From positions 1-35,102 of the IMG/VR virus record IMGVR_UViG_3300022929_002751: DNA of 35,102 nucleotides. The stretch is one strand, 5' to 3'. Both the position numbers and the translations under genes were made by a program. Positions 29,315-35,102 of the stretch are shown here, piece by piece (position 1 is the first letter of the stretch; each line of letters starts with the position of its first letter). This DNA comes from a virus. A model generated the notes under the pieces. It worked only from the letters and a program-made list of their open reading frames with translations, was not told the DNA's origin and did no database searches.

Positions 29315-29349
29315 GCCGGCTTTGATAAATCAGAGTCGGCTGTTCTTTT
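29315..29349 (+). terminator. Intrinsic terminator after permease
   Basis: A 12-bp stem with GU pairs (GCCGGCTTTGAT/ATCAGAGTCGGC) and a T-rich tail. Confidence 0.65.
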
Positions 29350-29366
29350 GACTAAAGGAAAATATT

Positions 29367-29771
29367 ATGCCTTATATGACATCAGCAAATTTATTTGAAG
29401 TCGGAGACTTTATTAGCCATGCCGGAAACAAACTTGCGTGGAAGATTGAATGTGATGCTATACGACCTGAATGGTGGGACGGACTAGCACGTATGATAAT
29501 GGACTACCAGACGGAGCCATTCAGCAAGGTAGTTGGAATACCAAGAGGTGGACTACCATTACAAAGTGCCATGGAAAAATATGTAACGCCAGGCGATCAT
29601 CCTTGGATGGTAGTAGACGATGTTTACACAACAGGCACAAGTTTTAGAGAATTCTGTACTACAAAAGATACAATGTTTGCCTATAAGTGGACTATCTTTG
29701 CTCGTAAACCAATTGAGTATAACGAGCCAACTGATATCAGAGCATTATTTACGATGCCTGCTACAATTTAA
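29367..29771 (+). CDS. Phosphoribosyltransferase
   Basis: A 134-residue type I PRTase-like protein. The PRPP-binding loop is WMVVDDVYTTGTSFREF near residue 80 (VVDD-TTGTS), and an upstream VGIPRGGLPLQ fits the PPi loop. It would add ribose phosphate to a base, likely a purine given the adjacent permease; but ComF-like or other PRTases cannot be excluded. Short for the family, so the hood domain is reduced. Ribosome site AAAGGAAA. Confidence 0.8.
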   Translation: MPYMTSANLFEVGDFISHAGNKLAWKIECDAIRPEWWDGLARMIMDYQTEPFSKVVGIPRGGLPLQSAMEKYVTPGDHPWMVVDDVYTTGTSFREFCTTKDTMFAYKWTIFARKPIEYNEPTDIRALFTMPATI

Positions 29772-29786
29772 CACACTTCGGCGGGC

Positions 29787-29815
29787 TTGACTTTTGTGGT
29801 TTATCCTGCTATATA
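29787..29815 (+). promoter_or_regulatory. Sigma70 promoter TTGACT-17-TATATA
   Basis: Upstream of the 29843 small-membrane-protein/pseudoazurin operon; AGGAG then precedes the ATG. Confidence 0.7.
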
Positions 29816-29842
29816 TTAATACATACACACAGGAGAATTATT

Positions 29843-30202
29843 ATGAAAAAAGTTAAACCCATTGGTTGGGCAACTACAATATCAGAGCTTGTAAAGATTC
29901 CACGTGAAATGTGGGACAGTGTAATGACAGTAGAAAAGTCACCACTACGTCACTTAGATCCTATGGTAGGACACATGATCTTCCAGTGTTTATTTTTTAT
30001 CTGGAGTGGCATCTTTGCCCTAATGGTAGGAAGTTATATGGCGTTTGGAATTAGCGCAGCCTTTCATTTACTTTTAATTAGTGGTATTACAATTACGGCT
30101 GTAACATTCCGCCAAGCAGAACGCAACCCTGATTCATTAAATGAATTGGTAAAGTCAGGTCGTAAATATGATGGACGTGCAAATGGTGGTGAGCATGAGT
30201 GA
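29843..30202 (+). CDS. Membrane protein, two TM segments
   Basis: A 119-residue protein. The amphipathic N-terminal half (TTISELVKIPREMWDSVMTVE) lies on the cytosolic side; two membrane helices at about residues 50-70 (IFQCLFFIWSGIFALMVGSY) and 74-90. AGGAGAA precedes the ATG. First gene of an operon ending with pseudoazurin; its stop overlaps the next start. Not recognised; a respiratory-complex accessory role is inferred only from context. Confidence 0.65.
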   Translation: MKKVKPIGWATTISELVKIPREMWDSVMTVEKSPLRHLDPMVGHMIFQCLFFIWSGIFALMVGSYMAFGISAAFHLLLISGITITAVTFRQAERNPDSLNELVKSGRKYDGRANGGEHE

Positions 30203-30353
30203 GCAAACCAATTATTGTACGACAAAGGGATTGCTACCAGCATTTCTTATTATCATGTTTTTTATCGTAGGAATACCTTTCCTTCTTGTTGACAATGCCA
30301 AATATTGTAAACAAAGTATTATTCCTTGTTATCCTTGGGTAACACCTGAGTAG
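30195..30353 (+). CDS. Single-pass membrane peptide, 52 aa
   Basis: Starts at ATG 30195 (MSEQTNYCTTKG), within the end of the previous gene. One membrane helix LLPAFLIIMFFIVGIPFLLV, then three Cys/Pro-rich positions (YCKQSIIPCYPW) outside. An upstream in-frame ATG at 30168 exists but lacks a ribosome site. Unknown; looks like a small subunit of a membrane complex. Confidence 0.55.
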   Translation: MSEQTNYCTTKGLLPAFLIIMFFIVGIPFLLVDNAKYCKQSIIPCYPWVTPE

Positions 30354-30355
30354 AG

Positions 30356-30532
30356 ATGTGGGTAGGAAGAGATAAAGAAGGCAAACTTATTTGTATGTCT
30401 CCACGTAGATCGGAGGCATACGAACTTGCTGAATCTAAAGCTGGCAAGGATAATTTTGTTGTAGAAGAAGCGTTAGATCAAGCAGAGCTGTTTGAAATCT
30501 ATCGTTCATATTATGGAACACGGTCAGTATGA
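30356..30532 (+). CDS. Small soluble protein, 58 aa
   Basis: A short ORF that fills the gap exactly: starts 2 bases after the previous stop and its TGA overlaps the next ATG (ATGA). Protein: MWVGRDKEGKLICMSPRRSE, then AYELAESKAGKDNFVVEEAL, ending YRSYYGTRSV. The tight fit with both neighbours supports it being translated. Not recognised. Confidence 0.65.
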   Translation: MWVGRDKEGKLICMSPRRSEAYELAESKAGKDNFVVEEALDQAELFEIYRSYYGTRSV

Positions 30533-30750
30533 CAGATGAAGTTAGAGCTGCCGCACAGGCAGAAGCAGAACGCACATTTGAACAGTTCATGATGTGGACA
30601 AAAAGAGTAACACTATGGAGTATATTCTTTTTGTTAGTTGTCGTTGTTGGTTGTAACAGCGGCGTAGAAACTGGACCTAACGCAACTGGTTCAGGTTATA
30701 ATGGGGAACAATATTCTCCATCAAATCTCAATGTAAAGGATAAAAAATGA
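30529..30750 (+). CDS. Single-pass protein resembling aa3 oxidase subunit IV
   Basis: A 73-residue protein. The start matches bacterial COX-IV pattern: acidic N-terminus, then ERTFEQFMMWTKRVTLW followed by a helix SIFFLLVVVV. The extra tail after the helix (GCNSGVETGPNATGSGYNG) is unusual, and VVGC could be read as a lipobox, so a lipoprotein is the alternative. It overlaps its neighbour by ATGA and precedes pseudoazurin by a stop/ATG overlap, so a shared electron-transport role is plausible. Confidence 0.45.
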   Translation: MTDEVRAAAQAEAERTFEQFMMWTKRVTLWSIFFLLVVVVGCNSGVETGPNATGSGYNGEQYSPSNLNVKDKK

Positions 30751-31178
30751 AGTATAGAATCGCAGCAATAGGCGCATTATTTGCGTTATCGTTTGCTTTA
30801 CCAACAGGTGTGTTGGCAGCAGATATGACTATTGACATGTTAAACAAACGTGATGACGGTGCTAAGATGGCGTACAGCGAAGACATCGCACGTATTGATG
30901 TAGGCGACACCGTCACATGGGTACCAACATCAAAAGGTCACAATGTTGAGTTTATCGCAGGACCAGATGGTTGGGAAGCACCAAAGAAATCCAAACTAGG
31001 CAAAGAATATGCCTACACATTTGATACACCAGGTGTGTATTTGTATCAGTGTACACCACACAAGTCAATGGGTATGATTGCCGTTGTGGTTGTGGGTGAT
31101 GGTGATAACGATATCTCGGGAACTAAAGTACGTGGCAAATCTAAGAAAAAACTTGCTGAGATCTTGGAACAACTATGA
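30747..31178 (+). CDS. Pseudoazurin (blue copper electron carrier)
   Basis: A 143-residue cupredoxin. Sec signal MKYRIAAIGALFALSFALPTGVLAA. Mature domain: TIDMLNKRDDGAKM, DTVTWVPTSKGHNVEFI (ligand His in KGHN), and LYQCTPHKSMGM (Cys, His, Met ligands), the full type-1 copper set. Pseudoazurins carry electrons between cytochrome bc1/other donors and terminal reductases or oxidases in the periplasm. An extra basic C-terminus (RGKSKKKLAEIL) follows the domain. Start codon overlaps the stop of the COX-IV-like gene. Confidence 0.9.
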   Translation: MKYRIAAIGALFALSFALPTGVLAADMTIDMLNKRDDGAKMAYSEDIARIDVGDTVTWVPTSKGHNVEFIAGPDGWEAPKKSKLGKEYAYTFDTPGVYLYQCTPHKSMGMIAVVVVGDGDNDISGTKVRGKSKKKLAEILEQL

Positions 31179-31200
31179 CAGCATTAAGAGGCAATAGAAC

Positions 31201-31425
31201 TTGAAGTTTTTGATTATAGTAACTATGGCAGTAGCAGATCCGTTTATAGTTCCAATACTAGAGTTTAACTCTAAAGACGAATGCGTTAAATATGTTATGA
31301 ATCCTAACAACAGCGACAGACTGGCTGTTGAAGTAATCGCAAAAGCAGGATTTAATGATGAGATAACCGCAGTATTATGTTTGCCAGAAAACCAAAAAGT
31401 TGTGGAGATACCAGATGAAGCCTAA
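31201..31425 (+). CDS. Small protein with hydrophobic N-terminus, TTG start
   Basis: A 74-residue protein (KFLIIVTMAVADPF, ILEFNSKDECVKY, TAVLCLPEN). Architecture resembles the 3944 protein. An AGAGG lies 9 bases before the TTG. Two Cys could pair. Could be a periplasmic or membrane-associated peptide. Overlaps the next gene by 11 bases. Confidence 0.55.
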   Translation: MKFLIIVTMAVADPFIVPILEFNSKDECVKYVMNPNNSDRLAVEVIAKAGFNDEITAVLCLPENQKVVEIPDEA

Positions 31426-31633
31426 CAAAAAGTTTGATCTCAGTGTGCGAGATATTGAAATTATTGAGCAAGCACTAAGAGCCAAAGCAGGGCGCAGAGG
31501 AATGGCAATTGCGCAAGGTGAAACATCGCCTCAACTTAGAGAAGAAATGCTCGAGATACAAAAATTACTCGGCAGATTACACGACCAAAAAGTTTGGTAC
31601 AAACCAAAAAATAAATTTGTACCAGGTGGATAG
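31415..31633 (+). CDS. Helical hypothetical protein, 72 aa
   Basis: Starts at ATG 31415 with GGAG 8 bases upstream, inside the previous gene. Pattern SVRDIEIIEQALRAKAGRRG, then SPQLREEMLEIQKLLGRLHDQ suggests two helices with a loop. Similar small proteins (DIEIIE-AL) are common in marine T4-like phages. Function unknown. Confidence 0.65.
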   Translation: MKPNKKFDLSVRDIEIIEQALRAKAGRRGMAIAQGETSPQLREEMLEIQKLLGRLHDQKVWYKPKNKFVPGG

Positions 31634-31698
31634 TGTTGCTCATTGAACACACTCACCACAAAAGTGTATTAGGATTGCTGCGGCGCAGTAACAAGATA

Positions 31699-31706
31699 CA
31701 TAAATA
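31699..31706 (+). promoter_or_regulatory. Late promoter CATAAATA
   Basis: Predicted +1 is 31712, the base of the hairpin described next. Confidence 0.55.
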
Positions 31707-31710
31707 GAGT

Positions 31711-31745
31711 GTGGGCCGGAATAGTACTCCGAACCCACTTTTTTT
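31711..31745 (+). terminator. Terminator-like hairpin just after a late promoter
   Basis: GTGGG/CCCAC (31711-31715, 31734-31738) with inner CGGA/TCCG, then seven T. It lies between the promoter and the outer-membrane protein gene, so it may end upstream transcripts or form a 5' hairpin. Confidence 0.7.
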
Positions 31746-31774
31746 ACACATAAAATTTGAAAAGGAAAAATATT

Positions 31775-32560
31775 ATGCGCAAGGTATTTACCACACTAGC
31801 AGTGTTTTTAACTGCGGGAACAGCATTTGCTGAAACACCAGCACCAGCACCATCAATTTTGACAGGCGAAGTTGAAATGAAATTCGCACAAGACGCAAAT
31901 GATGACTGGGGTGGAACAATGGGTCTAGAACTAGATATCAATGCTACTGGTTTAGCAAACGTTGATTTAGACTTCAGTGCTACAGATGGCAATGCTGTAA
32001 CATTAGACAGTTGGACAGTTGGTACAACAGTCAATAGTATTGGAATTGCTATGGGTGACGATAATGGCTTAATGCCAGACGCCGAAGGTAACCAAACATT
32101 AACAGCGCCAACAATGACTGAGTCAGTAGCAATTACAGCAGGCGCGGCATCAGTAGCTGTTGGTTTTACAGACTGGAACACAGACATTACAGACATTAGT
32201 AATGTACAAGGTGCTTATACTTTTGGTGTAGGTAGCTTGAGTGTCACAGCAGCTGGCGACTATAACATGGATTCAGAAAACACAGTGCTAGGCGCAGGTG
32301 TATCTGGACTAGATTTAGGAATGGCTTCAATTGGTGGTGCTATGTCATATGACTTAGACGCCGAAGCAATTGGTTATGAAGGTACCGCAACAACAGGTGG
32401 CCTAACAGCATACTTGAATGGTGATGACACAGACACACTACAAAACGTAGGTGGCGAGTATACATACATGTTAAGTGGAGCAGAGCTTGAAGCAGGCGTA
32501 AACTACAACTTGGACTCAGAAGAGTTCACACCAACTGTAACAGTAGGATTTTCTTTCTAA
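31775..32560 (+). CDS. Outer-membrane beta-barrel (porin-like) protein
   Basis: A 261-residue protein with Sec signal MRKVFTTLAVFLTAGTAFA. The mature part is acidic, Gly/Asp/Thr-rich, has no Cys, and runs of alternating hydrophobic residues, ending TPTVTVGFSF with the C-terminal Phe that targets BAM-inserted barrels. Ribosome site AAAAGGAA. The start at 31775 is chosen over a TTG at 31757. It may change permeability or block other phages; that is inference. Confidence 0.65.
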   Translation: MRKVFTTLAVFLTAGTAFAETPAPAPSILTGEVEMKFAQDANDDWGGTMGLELDINATGLANVDLDFSATDGNAVTLDSWTVGTTVNSIGIAMGDDNGLMPDAEGNQTLTAPTMTESVAITAGAASVAVGFTDWNTDITDISNVQGAYTFGVGSLSVTAAGDYNMDSENTVLGAGVSGLDLGMASIGGAMSYDLDAEAIGYEGTATTGGLTAYLNGDDTDTLQNVGGEYTYMLSGAELEAGVNYNLDSEEFTPTVTVGFSF

Positions 32561-32579
32561 GTTACATAAGATATTAAAG

Positions 32580-32605
32580 AAGGTCGCCTAGTGCGGCCTT
32601 TTTTT
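32580..32605 (+). terminator. Strong intrinsic terminator
   Basis: 8-bp stem AAGGTCGC/GCGGCCTT (one GU), loop CTAGT, seven T; ends the outer-membrane protein transcript. Confidence 0.85.
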
Positions 32606-32608
32606 ATG

Positions 32609-32616
32609 ACTAAATA
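32609..32616 (+). promoter_or_regulatory. Late promoter ACTAAATA
   Basis: Starts directly after the terminator and drives the 32640 gene with a short leader. Confidence 0.55.
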
Positions 32617-32639
32617 TACACATATAATGAGGGTTATAT

Positions 32640-32981
32640 ATGTGGCAAAAAATTAAGAAAAAACTGAATATTGATTCCATAGTTGATGTCTCAGTAGACT
32701 TATTTTTAATTTTGTTCGATGTGTTAAGTTCACCTATCTTGATTGTTATGAGGCTTTTAAGATGGTTTGTTGGTAAGTATATGTTAGACGGGTTGAAGAA
32801 CAAAATAAAAAAATTAATACACTGGACAACAGGTAAACATCCATTACTACAAATATGGGTTTGGACATTAACAATATGTGTAGTGGCAGTAATCCTTGTA
32901 TTGATGTGGCTTTTTGGACAAGCGTTCGGAGAAGTAATAATGGAACTATGGGGCGACCAAGCGTTAAACTTGGATGAATAG
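32640..32981 (+). CDS. Membrane protein, two TM segments
   Basis: A 113-residue protein: an amphipathic start (WQKIKKKLN), helix 1 at about 16-40 (VDVSVDLFLILFDVLSSPIL), a basic linker with KNKIKKLIHWTTGK, then helix 2 at about 75-98 (VWTLTICVVAVILVLMWLFG). Holin-like features exist but no family is recognised. Leader GAGGG before the ATG. Confidence 0.6.
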   Translation: MWQKIKKKLNIDSIVDVSVDLFLILFDVLSSPILIVMRLLRWFVGKYMLDGLKNKIKKLIHWTTGKHPLLQIWVWTLTICVVAVILVLMWLFGQAFGEVIMELWGDQALNLDE

Positions 32982-32997
32982 CAATGAGGGTAATAAC

Positions 32998-33477
32998 ATG
33001 CAAAACAACGAATATGACGTGACAGTCATTAAAGTAGTCGACGGAGATACAGTAGATGTAGATATTGATTTAGGATTTGGCGTTTGTTTAAAAGACGAAC
33101 GTGTAAGAATAATGGGTATTGATACACCAGAGTCACGTACTAGCGATAAAGTAGAAGATTTGTTTGGCGAAGCAGCCAAAGCAAGACTTAAAGAACTTAT
33201 GAAAGACGGCGGTAAACTAATTACTACTGAAGATAAAAAAGGTGAAGATATGAAAGGCAAGTTTGGTCGTATCTTAGGAGACTTCAAAGTAAATTACAAT
33301 GGCGAGATGAAAAGGGTTACTGAGATTATGGAAGCCGAAGGACATTGTGTTCCCTACTTTGGCGGATCAAAAGACGATACTCAAGCCGCACACATGGCTA
33401 ACCGTGAGCGTTTACTTAACGAAGGCATTGTAAGTCGCGAAGACTATGATGCCGCAGTAGCTAAAATGACAAAATAA
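32998..33477 (+). CDS. Thermonuclease (SNase-like)
   Basis: A 159-residue OB-fold nuclease. Seen: VVDGDTVDVDIDLGFGV, ERVRIMGIDTPESRT with catalytic Asp/Arg/Glu, LFGEAAKARLKELM, and KFGRILGDF with the second Arg region. Start at ATG 32998 (GAGGG upstream) drops the 8-residue extension. Degrades DNA/RNA with calcium in the family. No signal peptide, so cytosolic. A role in host DNA recycling is inference. Confidence 0.88.
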   Translation: MQNNEYDVTVIKVVDGDTVDVDIDLGFGVCLKDERVRIMGIDTPESRTSDKVEDLFGEAAKARLKELMKDGGKLITTEDKKGEDMKGKFGRILGDFKVNYNGEMKRVTEIMEAEGHCVPYFGGSKDDTQAAHMANRERLLNEGIVSREDYDAAVAKMTK

Positions 33478-33480
33478 AGG

Positions 33481-33508
33481 TTGACATTCGGTAGTATTCT
33501 GTTATACT
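33481..33508 (+). promoter_or_regulatory. Sigma70 promoter TTGACA-16-TATACT
   Basis: Follows the nuclease gene and drives the 33540 gene; TGGAG is the ribosome site. Confidence 0.8.
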
Positions 33509-33539
33509 GTTTATAGATTAAACAAAATGGAGTACCGTT

Positions 33540-33896
33540 ATGACAATGTCTTTAGTAGGTCCTTACCTCACTACAACACGTTATAATCGCAAACAGAAAA
33601 AATCTAAAAATAAGAGACTACAGAAGGCACAAGCCGAACACGAGCAGTGGCTTGCGTCTATGGGTGTTGGTAAGTCAAAGGCACAACACACTAATGAAAT
33701 ACCAGATTACAAAACTAGAGATACAGCACCATTAAGCAACAACATAGCAGGACATGGTCCAGCAAAAGAGTCTATGGTTTATTCAGGCGAACGTAGGTTG
33801 CTTGGTATTGCTACAATGCACAAGAGTAATATGGTACCAGTATTCGCAGACAAAAAAGAAGATGCTAAAGACATCGCTGCGATGCGCAGAAACTAA
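33540..33896 (+). CDS. Hypothetical protein, 118 aa
   Basis: A basic N-terminus (RYNRKQKKSKNKRLQKAQ) is followed by HEQWLASMG and YKTRDTAPLSNNI, AGHGPAKESMVYSGERRLLG. The last half resembles a repeat-rich region found in many marine phage proteins of unknown function. It has its own sigma70 promoter, so is likely early. Cytosolic; no known motif. Confidence 0.65.
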   Translation: MTMSLVGPYLTTTRYNRKQKKSKNKRLQKAQAEHEQWLASMGVGKSKAQHTNEIPDYKTRDTAPLSNNIAGHGPAKESMVYSGERRLLGIATMHKSNMVPVFADKKEDAKDIAAMRRN

Positions 33897-33919
33897 GTAA
33901 AACAACAATTGAGGTAGAT

Positions 33920-34402
33920 ATGAAAAAGTTCTTACTAATCGTAGGAGTAATCCTTGGCAGCACAGGAGTGTCAGCAACCGAAAGTTATTCATTTGATTTG
34001 AATAAGTTTCCACAAGAACATTGCTTGGCATTGAATGTGTATTATGAAGCAAGAAGCAGTAATTTAGCAGATAAATATGCTGTGGCAGATGTGGTTTTGA
34101 ATCGTGTGAACGACAGACGTTTTCCAAACACCATCTGTGGAGTAGTCAAAGACGGCTACAAGAAAGGAAGAAGAGATTGCCAATTTAGCTGGTATTGTGA
34201 TGGTAAGTCAGATGACCCACAAGACCGAGACCGTTGGATTGAAGCGCAAACCATAGCATGGTCAATCAGCAAATGGGACAAGCACAGAGGATTAACCGAA
34301 GGTGCTACCAACTATCATGCTACATATGTGAATCCAAGATGGGCTAAAAAGCTACAAATGGTAGGTAGAATAGGTGCGCATATATTCTACCGATGGGAGT
34401 AA
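33920..34402 (+). CDS. SleB-type cell wall hydrolase
   Basis: A 160-residue protein with signal peptide MKKFLLIVGVILGSTGVSA. The mature domain has CLALNVYYEARSSN with the conserved catalytic Glu (YYEAR), AVADVVLNRVND, CGVV, CQFSWYCDGK and ATNYHA, the Hydrolase_2/SleB set. It cleaves peptidoglycan in the periplasm and so is the best endolysin candidate here. GAGG precedes the ATG. Same strand as its neighbours. Confidence 0.85.
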   Translation: MKKFLLIVGVILGSTGVSATESYSFDLNKFPQEHCLALNVYYEARSSNLADKYAVADVVLNRVNDRRFPNTICGVVKDGYKKGRRDCQFSWYCDGKSDDPQDRDRWIEAQTIAWSISKWDKHRGLTEGATNYHATYVNPRWAKKLQMVGRIGAHIFYRWE

Positions 34403-34409
34403 TTAAATA
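34402..34409 (+). promoter_or_regulatory. Possible late promoter ATTAAATA
   Basis: Seven bases before the ATG at 34417, so any transcript from it would be almost leaderless. Confidence 0.4.
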
Positions 34410-34416
34410 CAATACT

Positions 34417-35102
34417 ATGTTTTTAGGAATACTTGTGCTAATAACGGCGCTGACAATCAGTGCCGTAGCAATATATTACAGCGTTAGTGGTTTAGTCGCA
34501 ATCTTTGCGGCTGCCGCATTGCCAATCATTATCATGGGCGGCGCTTTGGAAATTGGTAAACTGGTCACGGCAGTGTGGCTACATTGGTATTGGGATCGTG
34601 CCAAGTGGTGGTTGAAAACCTACTTGAGCATCAGTGTCCTAGTGCTGATGTTTATTACCAGCATGGGTATTTTTGGCTTCCTATCAAAAGCACACATTGA
34701 GCAAACCAGTGCTGCCGAAGAAGGCATCGCACAAATCGAGCGCATTGAACAGGAAGTTGTCAGGATTGAAGATCTTATTCTTAGAGCAGAAACTAGGATA
34801 CAAGATGCTGAAGCCAGTGTAGGTGAGGGCAATGCTGCCACACAAGCACAGATTGACAAAGAACAAGAAAGGATAGACAGTGCTTACATTCGCATTGAGC
34901 CTGCTATTGCGGAACAAAATCAGATCATACAAACGCAACTTGAAAGACTCGAAGACCGAGTAGGCGTTTATGAAGAAGAAATACAAAGTTTAGACAGCGA
35001 ACTAGAGCGTCTAAAATCAGTAGTAGCAGACTACAGAACAGAGATGGAAAACACCAGTGTAGCAAGTATCGAAGCACAGGTAGAACCATACAACAAACAA
35101 AT
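34417..35102 (+). CDS. Membrane/coiled-coil protein, 3' partial
   Basis: Open to the window end (228 codons seen). Three membrane helices occupy about residues 2-90 (GILVLITALTISAVAIYYS, VAIFAAAALPIIIMGGALEIG, YLSISVLVLMFITSMGIFGF), then from residue 95 a long coiled coil rich in Glu, Ile and Arg (EGIAQIERIEQEVVRIEDLI). Multi-helix membrane start plus long coil is common in marine phages, role unclear. No ribosome site before the ATG. Confidence 0.75.
   Translation, partial: MFLGILVLITALTISAVAIYYSVSGLVAIFAAAALPIIIMGGALEIGKLVTAVWLHWYWDRAKWWLKTYLSISVLVLMFITSMGIFGFLSKAHIEQTSAAEEGIAQIERIEQEVVRIEDLILRAETRIQDAEASVGEGNAATQAQIDKEQERIDSAYIRIEPAIAEQNQIIQTQLERLEDRVGVYEEEIQSLDSELERLKSVVADYRTEMENTSVASIEAQVEPYNKQ

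Noticed and set aside
1-35102. CRISPR array, insertion sequence or transposase
   Set aside because: No regular repeats with spacers, no transposase motifs and no terminal inverted repeats were seen.
1-35102. tRNA genes
   Set aside because: No convincing cloverleaf was found by eye; the only CCA-type 3' end that folds is the tmRNA acceptor piece. A tRNAscan run would settle it.

Overview
The window looks like part of the genome of a T4-like marine myovirus that infects an alphaproteobacterium. Evidence for T4-like phage: many TATAAATA-type late promoters, a PAAR spike-tip protein, a pectate-lyase-type tail fibre, NrdA/NrdB/glutaredoxin, and many short, end-overlapping genes of types seen in marine T4-like phages. 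Evidence for an alphaproteobacterial host is indirect: a permuted two-piece tmRNA gene, 5-aminolevulinate synthase of the C4 pathway, a DUF1127 protein, a pseudoazurin and a protein resembling subunit IV of aa3 cytochrome oxidase. All function calls come from reading motifs; no database search was run.

Layout. 1-2.2 kb: two tandem glycosyltransferase-like paralogues, the first cut by the window edge. 2.2-5.2 kb: small basic protein, YqgE, a 2OG-oxygenase-like protein, exported small proteins, HNH nuclease and SGNH hydrolase. 5.2-6.8 kb, minus strand: hemA (ALAS) and a YbaN-like membrane protein. 6.9-8.4 kb, plus: membrane peptide and virion proteins. 8.5-10.1 kb, minus: small genes including an ATP synthase subunit c and DUF1127. 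10.2-12.3 kb, plus: pstS behind a Pho box, then a PiT-type phosphate permease. 12.4-13.1 kb, minus: class 3 lipase. 13.2-21.2 kb, plus: virion and late genes, a possible -1 frameshift gene, a PD-(D/E)XK nuclease and the tail fibre. 21.2-25.6 kb: nrdA, nrdB, glutaredoxin, sulfotransferase-like. 25.6-27.7 kb: PAAR, HAD nucleotidase, H1-like and small proteins. 27.7-29.8 kb: two-piece tmRNA, purine permease and phosphoribosyltransferase. 29.8-31.6 kb: small membrane proteins, a COX-IV-like protein and pseudoazurin. 31.7-35.1 kb: outer-membrane barrel protein, membrane protein, thermonuclease, SleB-type hydrolase and a truncated membrane/coiled-coil gene.

How it may work together (inference): host-derived genes sit as cassettes between late genes. 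They cover phosphate capture (PhoB-type promoter, PstS, PiT), nucleotide supply (purine permease, phosphoribosyltransferase, ribonucleotide reductase), and respiration and energy (ALAS for haem, pseudoazurin, COX-IV-like protein, F0 subunit c). The tmRNA would support ribosome rescue. The most unusual signals are the permuted tmRNA behind a fused sigma70/late promoter, the respiratory gene set, a matched pair of leader hairpins ahead of the two phosphate genes, a group of late promoters placed so that transcripts should start at the ATG, and a dnaX-like slippery site joining two ORFs.
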